A stretch of 64,000 nucleotides of DNA from Adiantum capillus-veneris (lineage: Eukaryota; Streptophyta; Polypodiopsida; Polypodiales; Pteridaceae), in NCBI GenBank assembly GCA_014529385.2, contig CM043954.1, positions 2,462,501 through 2,526,500 on the forward strand, read 5' to 3'. Position numbers and translations under genes: made by a program. Of the stretch, positions 11,485 through 20,763 are shown piece after piece; the first letter of the stretch is position 1, and every line of letters begins with the position of its first letter. Below the pieces are notes generated by a model. That model ran no database searches. It had not been told where the DNA came from and saw only the letters and a list, made by a program, of their open reading frames with translations.

Positions 11485-12498
11485 CTAGGCCATTGTAGAT
11501 ATCCTCATGTTGTAATCCCGAATGAATCTATCGAGAAATTGATTATTATTGAAGCGCTCATTTGGATTACAACGAGAATTCAAATGCTTCACTGACTCTC
11601 CTTCCTCTCGTTGGGCTTTCTGGAGCTGAGAGGCTATAGTCCAAAGCACTCCCTCTCGTATGTATTCTTTCAAGAACAGTCTCCTAAGAGTAGGGTAAAT
11701 CATTTTTTCTTCCACCCTTAGGGTTCTATACCAATCCCTTGCCTTCCCACTTAAGGTTAGGCTTAAAGCATTACTCTTATGCAGGTCATTGTGTTCTCCT
11801 AGAGAATCGCATATTTTTTCAAACACTTCGATATGCTTTCTCACATCCCCGTCTCCACTAAATTTTTGTGTGAGCTTGGCTATTTGTACTACCTTACTTC
11901 TAGGCTCTCTATCAAGCGTGTTACGCATATTCTCAACAATAGATCGACCAATAGCTTGAGCAAATGTTGCCAAGTCACCTAAGTGAGTAGGCACCATGGG
12001 TGAAGGCGCTCCAGAGACTACATGTGGAGTAGGTATTGGCATTGGGCTTGGCGCATAGGAAGCCTTTGGGTTCCACGTTTGGTACGGTGCTGTGCCATGT
12101 GGCGGCCCAAAGTTCATATGTGTGGCCCTAGGCATAGCAAACGTCGAATGTGACATGCTAATGCTAGCCGGTATAGTCCCATGGAAATAAGAACTTGGGT
12201 GTTGTGGTTGTGGAGCATAGGTAGTTGAAACAATGGGAGGGGTAGGTACTACATGAGTAAGAGGACCCATGGGTGTATACGATTGGTACACACTTGTAGG
12301 TACTGCTGCAGGCATTGAGCTACCATGTAGCAGTGCTTTACTAAAAAATGAGGTCCATGGCGTGTTTCTCGGCATGCCCATCATTAGGATAGGCATGGTA
12401 GCCGTGGTGTCATCAAGGGAAAGATGAGCTAGACTTGGAAAGGTAAAGCTATCACTTGCCAGGCTCAGATTGCTCTGAGACCCCTGGCGAAACAACAT
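11485..12498 (-). CDS. G1 gag capsid domain protein
   Basis: 337 codons. The first half is Pro/Ser/Thr/Met-rich and probably disordered. The second half (about residues 180-335) is a Retrotrans_gag-type capsid with KLTQKFSGDGDVRKHIEVFE, LSLTLSGKARDWYRTL and LRRLFLKEYIREG. This is the best-preserved coding stretch of G1. In an active element it would form virus-like particles in the cytoplasm. The frame is intact over its length, unlike the knuckle region beside it, which could mean recent activity or chance. Confidence 0.65.
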   Translation of the reverse strand: MLFRQGSQSNLSLASDSFTFPSLAHLSLDDTTATMPILMMGMPRNTPWTSFFSKALLHGSSMPAAVPTSVYQSYTPMGPLTHVVPTPPIVSTTYAPQPQHPSSYFHGTIPASISMSHSTFAMPRATHMNFGPPHGTAPYQTWNPKASYAPSPMPIPTPHVVSGAPSPMVPTHLGDLATFAQAIGRSIVENMRNTLDREPRSKVVQIAKLTQKFSGDGDVRKHIEVFEKICDSLGEHNDLHKSNALSLTLSGKARDWYRTLRVEEKMIYPTLRRLFLKEYIREGVLWTIASQLQKAQREEGESVKHLNSRCNPNERFNNNQFLDRFIRDYNMRISTMA

Positions 12499-12616
12499 AT
12501 GGAGGATCCATCGGACTTACCGAGGGAGTCTCCTTTTGCGATAAGGTCGGTTGTTTAGCCTTTCTTGTATCCAAGAATATCATGAGACCCATTGAAGGCA
12601 TGTGGATCCCTTTGTT

Positions 12617-13531
12617 CTATCTCTCTAACTGAATGACCCTATGGATGACCTCACAAACCCTTTGTTGTTGATCCTTCACACTAGTAGCATCCATTGTGGA
12701 TTTTAGGACATCTAACCAACCCACGTGATATTTGTGACATGTGTATAAGTCGGTTAGAGTTTCCGTTTGTAGTTCGTACTCCCAGTTCTCATTTAGGAAT
12801 GCTCCATCTAGGATTGAGGTGCTAGGGGTGTCCTTTGAGCTAGATGCAATGTTGCTTTCTAGGGGTTGGCCCTTAGCGGTTGCTAAGTCAAGAGCACTCG
12901 ATTGATCTCTTAGCAAGGATATTGACATAGGGGCTTTCTCTTTTAACTCTCTTCGTTGCTCCGCCTTGCGTAAGCTCTCGACTTCCTTCTCCCTAGCCGC
13001 AATGATATATCGCTCAACCTCTTGCACTTCGGCAAGGCTTCTACCATTGGGTAATATGACTTCAGAGGGGAATAGTTCTGATGAGTCAAGGGGTGCAGTG
13101 AATGGAGTATTCACGTGCACACTCTCTAAGGGCATAGGGTCTACGTTGGACAGGAATGGCCAATTTACTTTCCCACCCCCCTCATTTATATCATTTTCTC
13201 CATGTTCAGAGCGAGTGGCTCTACTAAAGGTTTCTTTCAAGCGGCTAAGCACGCTCAGCCCGGACCGTGGACCCATGGCATGCATGTCTTGACTTGAGCT
13301 ATCGGGATTAGGCATTGGTGGGAAACCCTCCATGACGTCGTAGTCAGAGGAAGAGTCATTAGCTGCTATGTTTGGGTCTTGGTTTGTACTACCTTGGGTC
13401 CCCGCCGAGGGCTCGGAACCTAAGGTAGGTGGATAATGAGAACTCGCGTAAGTCAAAATTCTCTCTAGTTGCTCCGTCTCTAGCACATGACTAGAGTGCA
13501 GATGCATGTGCCTTTGGCACCCTACAAGCAT
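12617..13531 (-). CDS. G1 upstream gag-region ORF, no recognised domain
   Basis: 304 intact codons between the leader and the capsid ORF, in a different frame from it. The sequence is Ser/Pro/Glu-rich with a short predicted helix-rich part (about residues 170-205: EVQEVERYIIAAREKEVESL) that could form a coiled coil. I recognise no family. From its position it is the N-terminal part of gag, or a separate small accessory protein of the element. Confidence 0.5.
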   Translation of the reverse strand: MLVGCQRHMHLHSSHVLETEQLERILTYASSHYPPTLGSEPSAGTQGSTNQDPNIAANDSSSDYDVMEGFPPMPNPDSSSQDMHAMGPRSGLSVLSRLKETFSRATRSEHGENDINEGGGKVNWPFLSNVDPMPLESVHVNTPFTAPLDSSELFPSEVILPNGRSLAEVQEVERYIIAAREKEVESLRKAEQRRELKEKAPMSISLLRDQSSALDLATAKGQPLESNIASSSKDTPSTSILDGAFLNENWEYELQTETLTDLYTCHKYHVGWLDVLKSTMDATSVKDQQQRVCEVIHRVIQLER

Positions 13532-14020
13532 CGGTGAATAACCTCGAAGGTTAACCGCTTACTTTTTTAGGCGTCCGTTTTCACTCGTTTTTTTATATTT
13601 TTTAATGTTTTTTAATGTTTGGTTTTTTCATTAAAGTGTGTGATAGCTCAAAACGAGCGTATCACTTAGAGGGTCGCGGTGTGCTTTACAGCACAACGTT
13701 CGGTCACTTGAAGCTCCATTGGTCTTCAAAACAGTCAATTTTTAGCTACGTGTGAAGCTAAAATACGTAATTTTAAAGGGCGACCGAGGCCTGAGCCTGA
13801 GCGCGAGCTTGGGTTGGGTCTGGGCTTGGGTCTGGGAGATATTCCCGATCCTGGTCCTACCTTTGATTTTTTTATTTTTATTTTTAAAAAAAAGGATAAG
13901 GTCGCCGCGGCCTGCGCACGAGCACACACACACTCTACCTACCTACTTACAACTAATACACCTACTGTTACACACTAACACACTTCATTAGCTCTCACAG
14001 CTCTACTTCTTACTTACTAT
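13532..14020 (-). other. G1 untranslated leader
   Basis: About 490 bp between the duplicated primer-site region and the first G1 ORF. No coding potential was seen. The longest frames here (13.74-13.99 kb on both strands) are low-complexity shadows. Confidence 0.5.
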
Positions 14021-14542
14021 ACTTTACATGACATAGAACTAACAACCTTAATACTAAGACCTTATCATCACAAAGAAAACACAATAACCTTTCAAAACTT
14101 CATTAACAAAGAAATACATAGTAGCAACACAAAATCCTTGTTCTCAACACACATACCTTCCTTCCCTACCTTTCCTACAATTGAAATTGCACCACAAAAG
14201 AAGCACAGAGTGCCATTCAAGCTTAGTGTATGGCATTCCCCGACGACGGCGCCAAAAATGTGCGCGTCTATCACATGACATACTTTACATGACATAGAAC
14301 TAACAACCTTAATACTAAGACCTTATCATCACAAAGAAAACACAATAACCTTTCAAAACTTCATTAACAAAGAAATACATAGTAGCAACACAAAATCCTT
14401 GTTCTCAACACACATACCTTCCTTCCCTACCTTTCCTACAATTGAAATTGCACCACAAAAGAAGCACAGAGTGCCATTCAAGCTTAGTGTATGGAATTCC
14501 CCGACGACGGTGCCAAAAATGTGCGCGTCTATCACATGCGCC
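14021..14542 (-). repeat. 261-bp tandem duplication carrying the G1 primer-binding site
   Basis: ACTTTACATGACATAGAACT starts at 14021 and again at 14282, and both copies run to CTATCACATG. Each holds a primer site, read on the minus strand as TGGC(A/G)CCGTCGTCGGGGA (14498-14515 beside the LTR, 14237-14254 inside). This resembles the tRNA-Asp-type site TGGCGCCGTTGCCGGGGA of plant Athila/Tat-like elements. The internal copy also repeats the last 19 bp of the LTR, so the duplication spans the LTR/leader junction. Confidence 0.8.
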
Positions 14543-14750
14543 AATGTAAGGAACTTGCGATACACTGTGTGTGAGCCACATATGGCTCCAAGCACACAAC
14601 AAGCCTAGTAAGTTCAAAGATGGCGGTGATGTATCACTCACCGCTCTACGCTTGCTGTCGTGGAGGATTTCTTGCCGCGAAGAAGAGGGAGACGCCGCTA
14701 CGCCATGCTCAACCACCTTGCCGCCGTCATGCCGCCGCAATGCTCGATTG

Positions 14751-14785
<35 letters not shown>

Positions 14786-15087
14786 GCATACACACAAGGA
14801 GATGAAGAAGAAGAAGATGGAGATGGAGCAAGAGCACTCTTCAATTGCACAAATGAGAGAATGAGTGAATTTTAGGTTTAGTTGACTTTTATATGAGCTC
14901 GCTCCATTCACACTTGGGCGGCCATGCTTAGCCAACTAATCCCTTGAATGTTCCAGTTAGAGTGCGCCTCTCATCGGCGATCACTCTTACCCTTTTCCTA
15001 TTGAACCGACAAGCCCGGTACATGACTCTACCAAATAAATAATACAACACCCATTGTAGGTGATAGGAATGTGCATGAGGGTTAACA
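14520..15087 (-). repeat. 5' LTR of G1
   Basis: 568 bp. The minus strand begins TGTTAACCCTCATG (15087) and ends GACGCGCACA (14520), the usual TG...CA. It contains a (CT/GA)n tract at about 14753-14783. The primer-binding site follows after four T residues. Confidence 0.8.
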
Positions 15088-15099
15088 GCTCCACGAAGA

Positions 15100-16160
15100 T
15101 GGCGGACAAAACGCTCTCCAACACCCCCTAAACGAAGAATAGCATCGCATACTTCTTTACACCATAATTCAAAGAGGTAAAGGAGAAAACAAGAGAATAA
15201 AAAGGCAAGAAAGAGGTCACCCTCTTCTCCATCTTCTTCATCCTCTTCCTCTTTTGAAGAAAGTGATGGTGCAGACAAGGGGGAACAAGGGAAGAAAAAA
15301 GCAAGAAAGAGGTCACCCTCTTCTCCATCCTCCTCATACTCTTCCTCTTCTGAAGAAAGTGCTGGTGCAGCTCTTGAACCACCTAAAAGAAGAGGCCATA
15401 GGAAATCCTATGCCGCATGGAAGAGGTCATCCAAGCTCAAAAAGTTTAAAGAGGGAGGAAAGAACATCTCTTTCCTTACCTACCATGGCACCTTTGGTGC
15501 TATGGACAAAGTCTTGGCCTTTATCCCAAAAATTTGATGGGGCGTTTCAGATGAGGGCTTCATGGAGTCCTCTGAGCTATGCCTTGTAGCTATGCATTTT
15601 CAAAAGTCGGCTAGGAAATGGTGGTCTAGCCTACGGGCAAATAGTGAAGCTCCACAAACATGGAAAGCTTTAAGAACTTCCATCATGAAGCAGTTTTTGG
15701 CTACCGATGCCAAAGACAAAGTACTCACCGAATGGCAAAGCTTGAAGCTCTCTCCCTACAAATCTATTCACAAATATGTAGACAAGTATCTCAAAGCCAC
15801 TATCTTCAAAAAGATGGATTTTGGAGAGCAAAAATAACAATTTTTGTGCAGGTTTATTTGAATATATGGTGGAGTATGTCAACTCCCAAAGGCCACGCAC
15901 CATATCTACAGTCATACACCATACCATGGTGGTTTCAAGAATCAATTTCTAACAAGGGGATAAGACTAGAAATTCTTAACCCCCAAAAAACAACGACCGT
16001 AACAAGCCTAAGCGGAAGGACAATGTCCAAAAGTCTCCTAAGGGCAACGCCAACAACAACAAATCTAAGGAGAAGGGATTTTATAAAGGAAAAATAAACT
16101 TTCTCCTGAAGAGCTAGAGTATTATCGTAAAGATAACCGTTGTTTCAAGTGCGGGGAGCA
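15100..16160 (+). pseudogene. G2 gag (C-terminal two-thirds), frameshifted
   Basis: Ser-rich acidic/basic repeats (SSSFEESDG then KKKARKRSPSSPSSS) lead into a capsid segment at 15562-15837 with MHFQKSARKWWSSLRA and SIMKQFLATDAKDK. After a break, CFKCGEQGHAYCAC (about 16141-16182) is a C-x2-C-x4-H-x4-C zinc knuckle. The reading frame changes several times and contains stops. The same Ser-rich module is found in the sister element at 28.4-28.9 kb. Confidence 0.65.
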
Positions 16161-16652
16161 AGGGCATGCCTATTGTGCTTGTCCCCCCACAAGAATACAC
16201 AAAATGAGCCTCCTAGAGCTACCTTGGTCGAAATTCAAGAAGAGTATGCTCACCACAAAGGATGTCCTCTATGCCATGCTTGGGAAAAGGTAAGAGAAAA
16301 TTATGCTCTCATTCTCTTTGACCCTGGTTCTACTCACAATTTCATATCCACAGAGTTGGCCACCAAGCTAGGCATCCAAGCCTATGAGATAGAAGATGTC
16401 CTAATCATTCCCTTAATTGGGGAATTGAGGCTCCATGTCCAAAGCTATGTGGACAAGGAGGACTTCTTTATCTCTCCTCTCAAGCATGAGGATGTAATCC
16501 TAGGGGCACCATGGTTTGATTGCATGGCTGCCAATGTTAGATTCCGTGAAAGGAAAATCTACTTTAAGTTCAGGGAAAAATATATGTACATAGATGCTAA
16601 GGAGTTAACACCATCCCCATTGTACATAAGCAAGATTTCAATAAGTCAATAA
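16140..16652 (+). pseudogene. G2 retropepsin domain
   Basis: Aspartic protease of a Ty3 polyprotein, recognised by LILFDPGSTHNFIST and DVILGAPWFD. The catalytic triplet is normally D-S/T-G; here it reads D-P-G, which would probably harm catalysis. The surrounding family-typical segments (ELATKLGIQAYEIEDVL and the IL-GAPW flap-like region) are well kept. It ends at a stop at 16650. Confidence 0.7.
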
Positions 16653-16749
16653 AGAGCTCTATTTTCGTGTACATGATTTTTGTTAAAGATTCTCAAAATG
16701 AAGCTAATGCTTTAGCAAAAGAAAATATAAACAATCACAAGGAACTTAT

Positions 16750-17410
16750 CCAATTTTCTCAAGGTATTTCAAGATGTTTTTATTGATGACATCCCTTGTG
16801 AACTACCTCCTAAACGAGGCAATGATGACCATGCAATTGAACTTCTTCCAGGAATTTCACCGCCTAATAAACCTCCTTATGGAGTTTCTCAAGCTCAACA
16901 AGAGGAGATTATGCGGCAAGTGCATGAGTTAGTGAAGGGCATGGTTAGGCCTAGCTCATCTCCATTTTGTTCACCAGTGTTATAAGTGCAAAAGAAAGAC
17001 GACACATATGTGTGTTGACTATAGAGCACTAAATAGTGATCCCGTTCCACGGGTAGAAGACCTATTTGATAAGCTACAAGGGTCGACCTACTTCAGTAGG
17101 ATTGACCTAAAAAGTGGATACTAAGGATAGTTGACCAATACATTGTAAAGACCGCATTTTGTACTACGTTTGGTCTTTATTACGAGTACATTGTCATGCC
17201 TTTTGGCTTGACCAATGCACCAGCCACATTTAACTGCTTGATAAAGAAGCTATTCAGGCCTCACCGAACCTTTACTGGAGTGTTCTTTGATGATAGAATC
17301 ATCTACTCACACATTGAATTTTGCATCAAGTCGACCATAGATAAGGGAAGATTTGGAGTAGGTCAAGGGTTGATTTACACCAGCTTTGGATGGGTTAGAA
17401 TTGGATGAGT
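16750..17410 (+). pseudogene. G2 reverse transcriptase remnant
   Basis: Fragments in changing frames: ELPPKRGNDDHAIELLPG and PYGVSQAQQEEIMRQV (start of RT), VDYRALNSDPVPRVEDLFDK, FSRIDLKSGY, then 17196-17408 with MPFGLTNAPATFNCLI and VFFDDRIIYS. The catalytic motif (usually F/YxDD) reads FFDD. Stop codons and frameshifts make it non-functional. RNase H and the front half of the integrase were not found between 17.4 and 17.8 kb, so a deletion is likely. Confidence 0.65.
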
Positions 17411-17798
17411 AGCTAGAGTGAAGGCTGATCGAGCACATAGATTGAAAGTCAAACTAAGACACAATGAGGGTACATCTAGTTATCAACAGAAATGGTTCCT
17501 TATTATGTTGCCATTCACTATGCTACACACTCTTTGACTAGTTCTACTCAATTAGATTATGTGAGACCTAAACTTTGATGTAAGATATGGGTATGACAAT
17601 TTTCTTCATTGATTGTTGTATAAGTGTAAAAAGGGGGGTCCTATTACCTATGAGTCGTATATAGGGTTTTTATCAAAGTTTTCCGCTCGCAGGTGGCATC
17701 CCGTTTTGTATAAAGAGTAAATCACCCAAGACAATAGTAGACAGGTTCAGAAAACAAGCTCATTTATACCTATCAAAAAGACTATCAAAGCACATCAA

Positions 17799-18740
17799 AT
17801 GGAAACCCTCTTCATATCACAAATATTGAAGTACCATGGCTTGCCAATGCCCATAGTGTCGCATAGAGATTTTAGAATGACCAATAATTTTTGGAAGGGT
17901 TTCTTTGAGAATTTAGGGACAAGGCTAAACTTTTCTTTGGCCTATCACCGGCAAATGGATGGCCAAAGTGAAATAGCTAACCTAACAGTCCTTGATCTAC
18001 TAGAAACCTATGTAACGGAAGTAGATCAAAGGTCTCAATGGGAGAAGTACTTACCATTGGTGGAGTATATCTACAATAACATTGTACATACCTCCACAAA
18101 AAAAGCACCTTTTGAGGTAATTGAGAGAAGATCTAAAAGTCCCCTGCTACTTAAGGTACACGGGAAGATCTTCGCTCTACAGATGAGTATAGCCAAGACC
18201 TACAAGAAAGATTAAGGATGCTATCTCTATCTCACAGCAAAGGAAAAAGGCTGCTACTAATAAGCACAAAAGAGCTCAATCTTTTAAACAAAATGATTGG
18301 GTCTTGGTTAAGTATCCCAAGGCTTGATTATCACACAACGGGAAAGAATCCTATGGGACACCAAAAGTATTATGCGAAGTTATAAAAAAAAAGACTATGG
18401 TCCCTTCCAGATTTTTAGACCAATCAATTAGATGGCCTATCAAATCAAGTTTCCCAGTCATTGGCTCATACACAGTGCTTTCCATGTGAGCCTACTAAAT
18501 CCTTTCAAAGGAGAGCCACCTCAAGAACCAACTATTGAAGACCCACCAAAGGTCAAGGACCAAGAAGAGGTGCTGTCCATTCTCCGACATGAAGACAAGG
18601 TATTGAGAGGTGGTAAGATTATCCAATGGTATCTTATTAAGTTTAAGAACTATCCTTTTGAAGATGCTAGATGGATGCAAGGCATACAATTAAAGGATAA
18701 CCTAAACCTTGTCAATGCTTACAATGCTTCCCTAGAGTAA
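17799..18740 (+). pseudogene. G2 integrase C-terminal half and chromodomain
   Basis: 17799-18215 carries the second part of an rve integrase core: KYHGLPMPIVSHRDFRMTN (normally SDRD; the Asp is kept in HRDF only as part of RD) and HRQMDGQSEIANLTV with the catalytic Glu of the DGQSE motif. After a frameshift, 18432-18740 encodes the C-terminal part, with FHVSLLNPFKG and a chromodomain-like VLRGGKIIQWYLIKFKNYP. Chromodomains steer integration to marked chromatin in chromoviruses. Confidence 0.7.
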
Positions 18741-19084
18741 GCAAATGTAAATATGTTTAAATGAACAAAGTTTTTGTCTTATAAGACTCTCTTTTCTTTA
18801 TAGTGCACACATGTTAATAAGTATGCATGCTTAGGATCAAGTTTGCGGAGATGACATCTCCCAAACACCAAGTAGAGCTTGCCACTCTACTATGGAAGAT
18901 TGATACAGACTAATGTGCACACATGCTTGCGGCAGCTAACGCTCTCAAACACCAAATGGACTAGCCATCCATTCTGGGACGATGTCGTTAGGGGTCCTCT
19001 ACCCGCTAGCAAAAGGACTAATGACTAGGCTTTATCCTCTCTACCTCATAGTCGAGGACAACTATGATTTCAAGAGAGAGGTAA

Positions 19085-19458
19085 TGTCATAATAACTAAT
19101 ATCTAATTCTTCTAAATGATTTTCTCATGTTAAACTAATCATTTAATATGGGAAAGTATTAGGAGAGAAAAAGATAGAATATTGATAAGGCTGGCAGACT
19201 GGTCTCAGTAGGGATCCAAAGGAGGGAAAATAGGGATCCAAAGAGGGACTATCTGCAAAAGGGAAATGTGCATGAATGGTGCTTCAAAGACCTTAGTGTT
19301 TAGCACATTAAGACTTCTAAAGAACTTAGGTTCCAAAATTAAATGAAATGCTCAATGGTTAAGCCTTAGGGAAATTTGGATGCTTGTGAGAAGACTCAAA
19401 AGTCTTCCCACATCCCTATCAAGGAGGGGGCGAGCCATTTTTATAGGAGGTGAGAGAG

Positions 19459-19530
<72 letters not shown>

Positions 19531-19981
19531 ACACACACTCTCTTCCAAGCTCCCTTTACACAAAGGGCATAGTGGACACATGTCAAGCTCCTAGGTCAGT
19601 TTCCCCCAAGGTGCATTCAAATCCTATTTGATGGCCATAGAGGTGGAAAAATGAGAATTAAGCTAGAGTAAATTTAGTTTAATTCATTTAGAACCACTTG
19701 ATAAAAGAACCAATAGAAATTAAGCTCTCTAGAAGACTATGGGATAGTCCACCAAGGGATCCAATGAGCGTGTAGCAGCCCAATGGCTTGCTTGATTCCT
19801 ATTGGCCAGAAGACTAAGAGGTCCAATGAGAGTTTAATTGAATTACTTAAATACCTAAAGCACTCACAAAAGGGGAAATGGGGACACATGTCTCAAGGAT
19901 AGAAATTATGCTTCTAATTTCCTATTGGCTATGATTGGCATGAGCCAGTAAAGGGCCAGCAAGAGGAAATAGCAAGGGGGG

Positions 19982-20032
<51 letters not shown>

Positions 20033-20763
20033 ATTTTTGCAAGGAATTATCACACACATACTCACACAAGCTCATGTGTGAAGTAAGGAAGACTATCTCC
20101 TTCTCAAGCTTTAATGGAAAGCTCATCATCTACTCCAAGCTTGTGAGAAGGGAGGCCTATACCAACAACTCTTGGCTTTGTGATGCAAATCCAACCAAGA
20201 GCCAAGATCCAATGCATGCTCATCTCCTCTACCATGCTAATTACTAAGCTATAATAAGCTATTAAGAGTGATTATGTGAGGAGAAATACTTTTTCTCAAA
20301 AGAATACTTCTTCTTCCTCTAGATCTACTCTCATACCCCGCTAGCTCTCACCATCTTCAAAGGTGTGTGAGGTCTTGGGTCTAAGACCATGAGGGTATTG
20401 ATGTTGTGCTTTTCAATTGTAAGCTTGGTGGTTGAAGATTCCATCTTCATAGCACTAACAAGTTATTGAAGGAACGTAATGTATTGTAAAATGTCTCCCT
20501 TGATGGGAGAAACCTATAATACAAAGCCTTTTGGAGGGGGGAACGGCTCCATGTAAATCCGGTCCTCAACTGTTGTCAATAGCTTAATTTCTCTCTCTTT
20601 TTGAAGTATTGTTCATGCCTATCTAACTAGGTGTTATGCTTTTGTTTCTCGCTCCATCCAAGCACTCTTGCTATGCTCATTAATAATCTATCCTTAATGA
20701 AATGCTCACTATGTCTATGTTATTTTCTGCTACACACAAGTTACTAGACCATTAAATGTTACA
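19085..20763 (+). repeat. 3' LTR of G2
   Basis: Starts TGTCATAATAACTAATATCT right after the purine tract CAAGAGAGAGGTAA and ends CATTAAATGTTACA-type (ATTAAATGTTACA). About 1.68 kb. The same LTR occurs at 25942-27524 and, truncated, at 38841-39431. It contains a long (CA)n tract (19461-19537) and a (GA)n tract (19987-20029), which largely explain its greater length than the 25.9-kb copy. Confidence 0.85.

Larger units (their letters stand above)
7803..15087 (-). mobile_element. G1: gag-only Ty3-type LTR element (TR-GAG-like)
   Basis: The element reads right to left: 5' LTR 14520-15087, primer-binding site at 14498-14515, leader, two long gag-region frames (13531-12617 and 12498-11485), a zinc-knuckle region down to about 9747, a tiny pol C-terminal remnant with a polypurine tract (8047-8085), and a truncated 3' LTR (7803-8046). 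No reverse transcriptase, RNase H or integrase core was found between 8.1 and 9.7 kb. Non-autonomous plant elements that keep gag but lack pol are known as TR-GAG; this fits that group. The right flank (15088 on) is gag DNA of element G2, so G1 sits at or inserted into G2. No target-site duplication can be tested because the left LTR is broken. Confidence 0.75.
15088..20763 (+). mobile_element. G2: 5'-truncated Ty3 chromovirus
   Basis: Plus-strand element lacking its 5' LTR and gag start: gag remainder (15.1-16.2 kb), zinc knuckle and protease (16.1-16.65), reverse transcriptase remnant (16.75-17.4), integrase end and chromodomain (17.8-18.74), polypurine tract and 3' LTR (19085-20763). Its left edge is the G1 LTR; its right edge abuts a hAT transposase at 20764. 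The chromodomain and the tRNA-Met type primer site seen in the sister copy at 27525 place it with chromoviruses. Confidence 0.8.

Noticed and set aside
19352-19631. Cys/Val-rich and His/Thr-rich frames across 19.4-19.6 kb
   Set aside because: They are translations of a (CA)n microsatellite inside an LTR.
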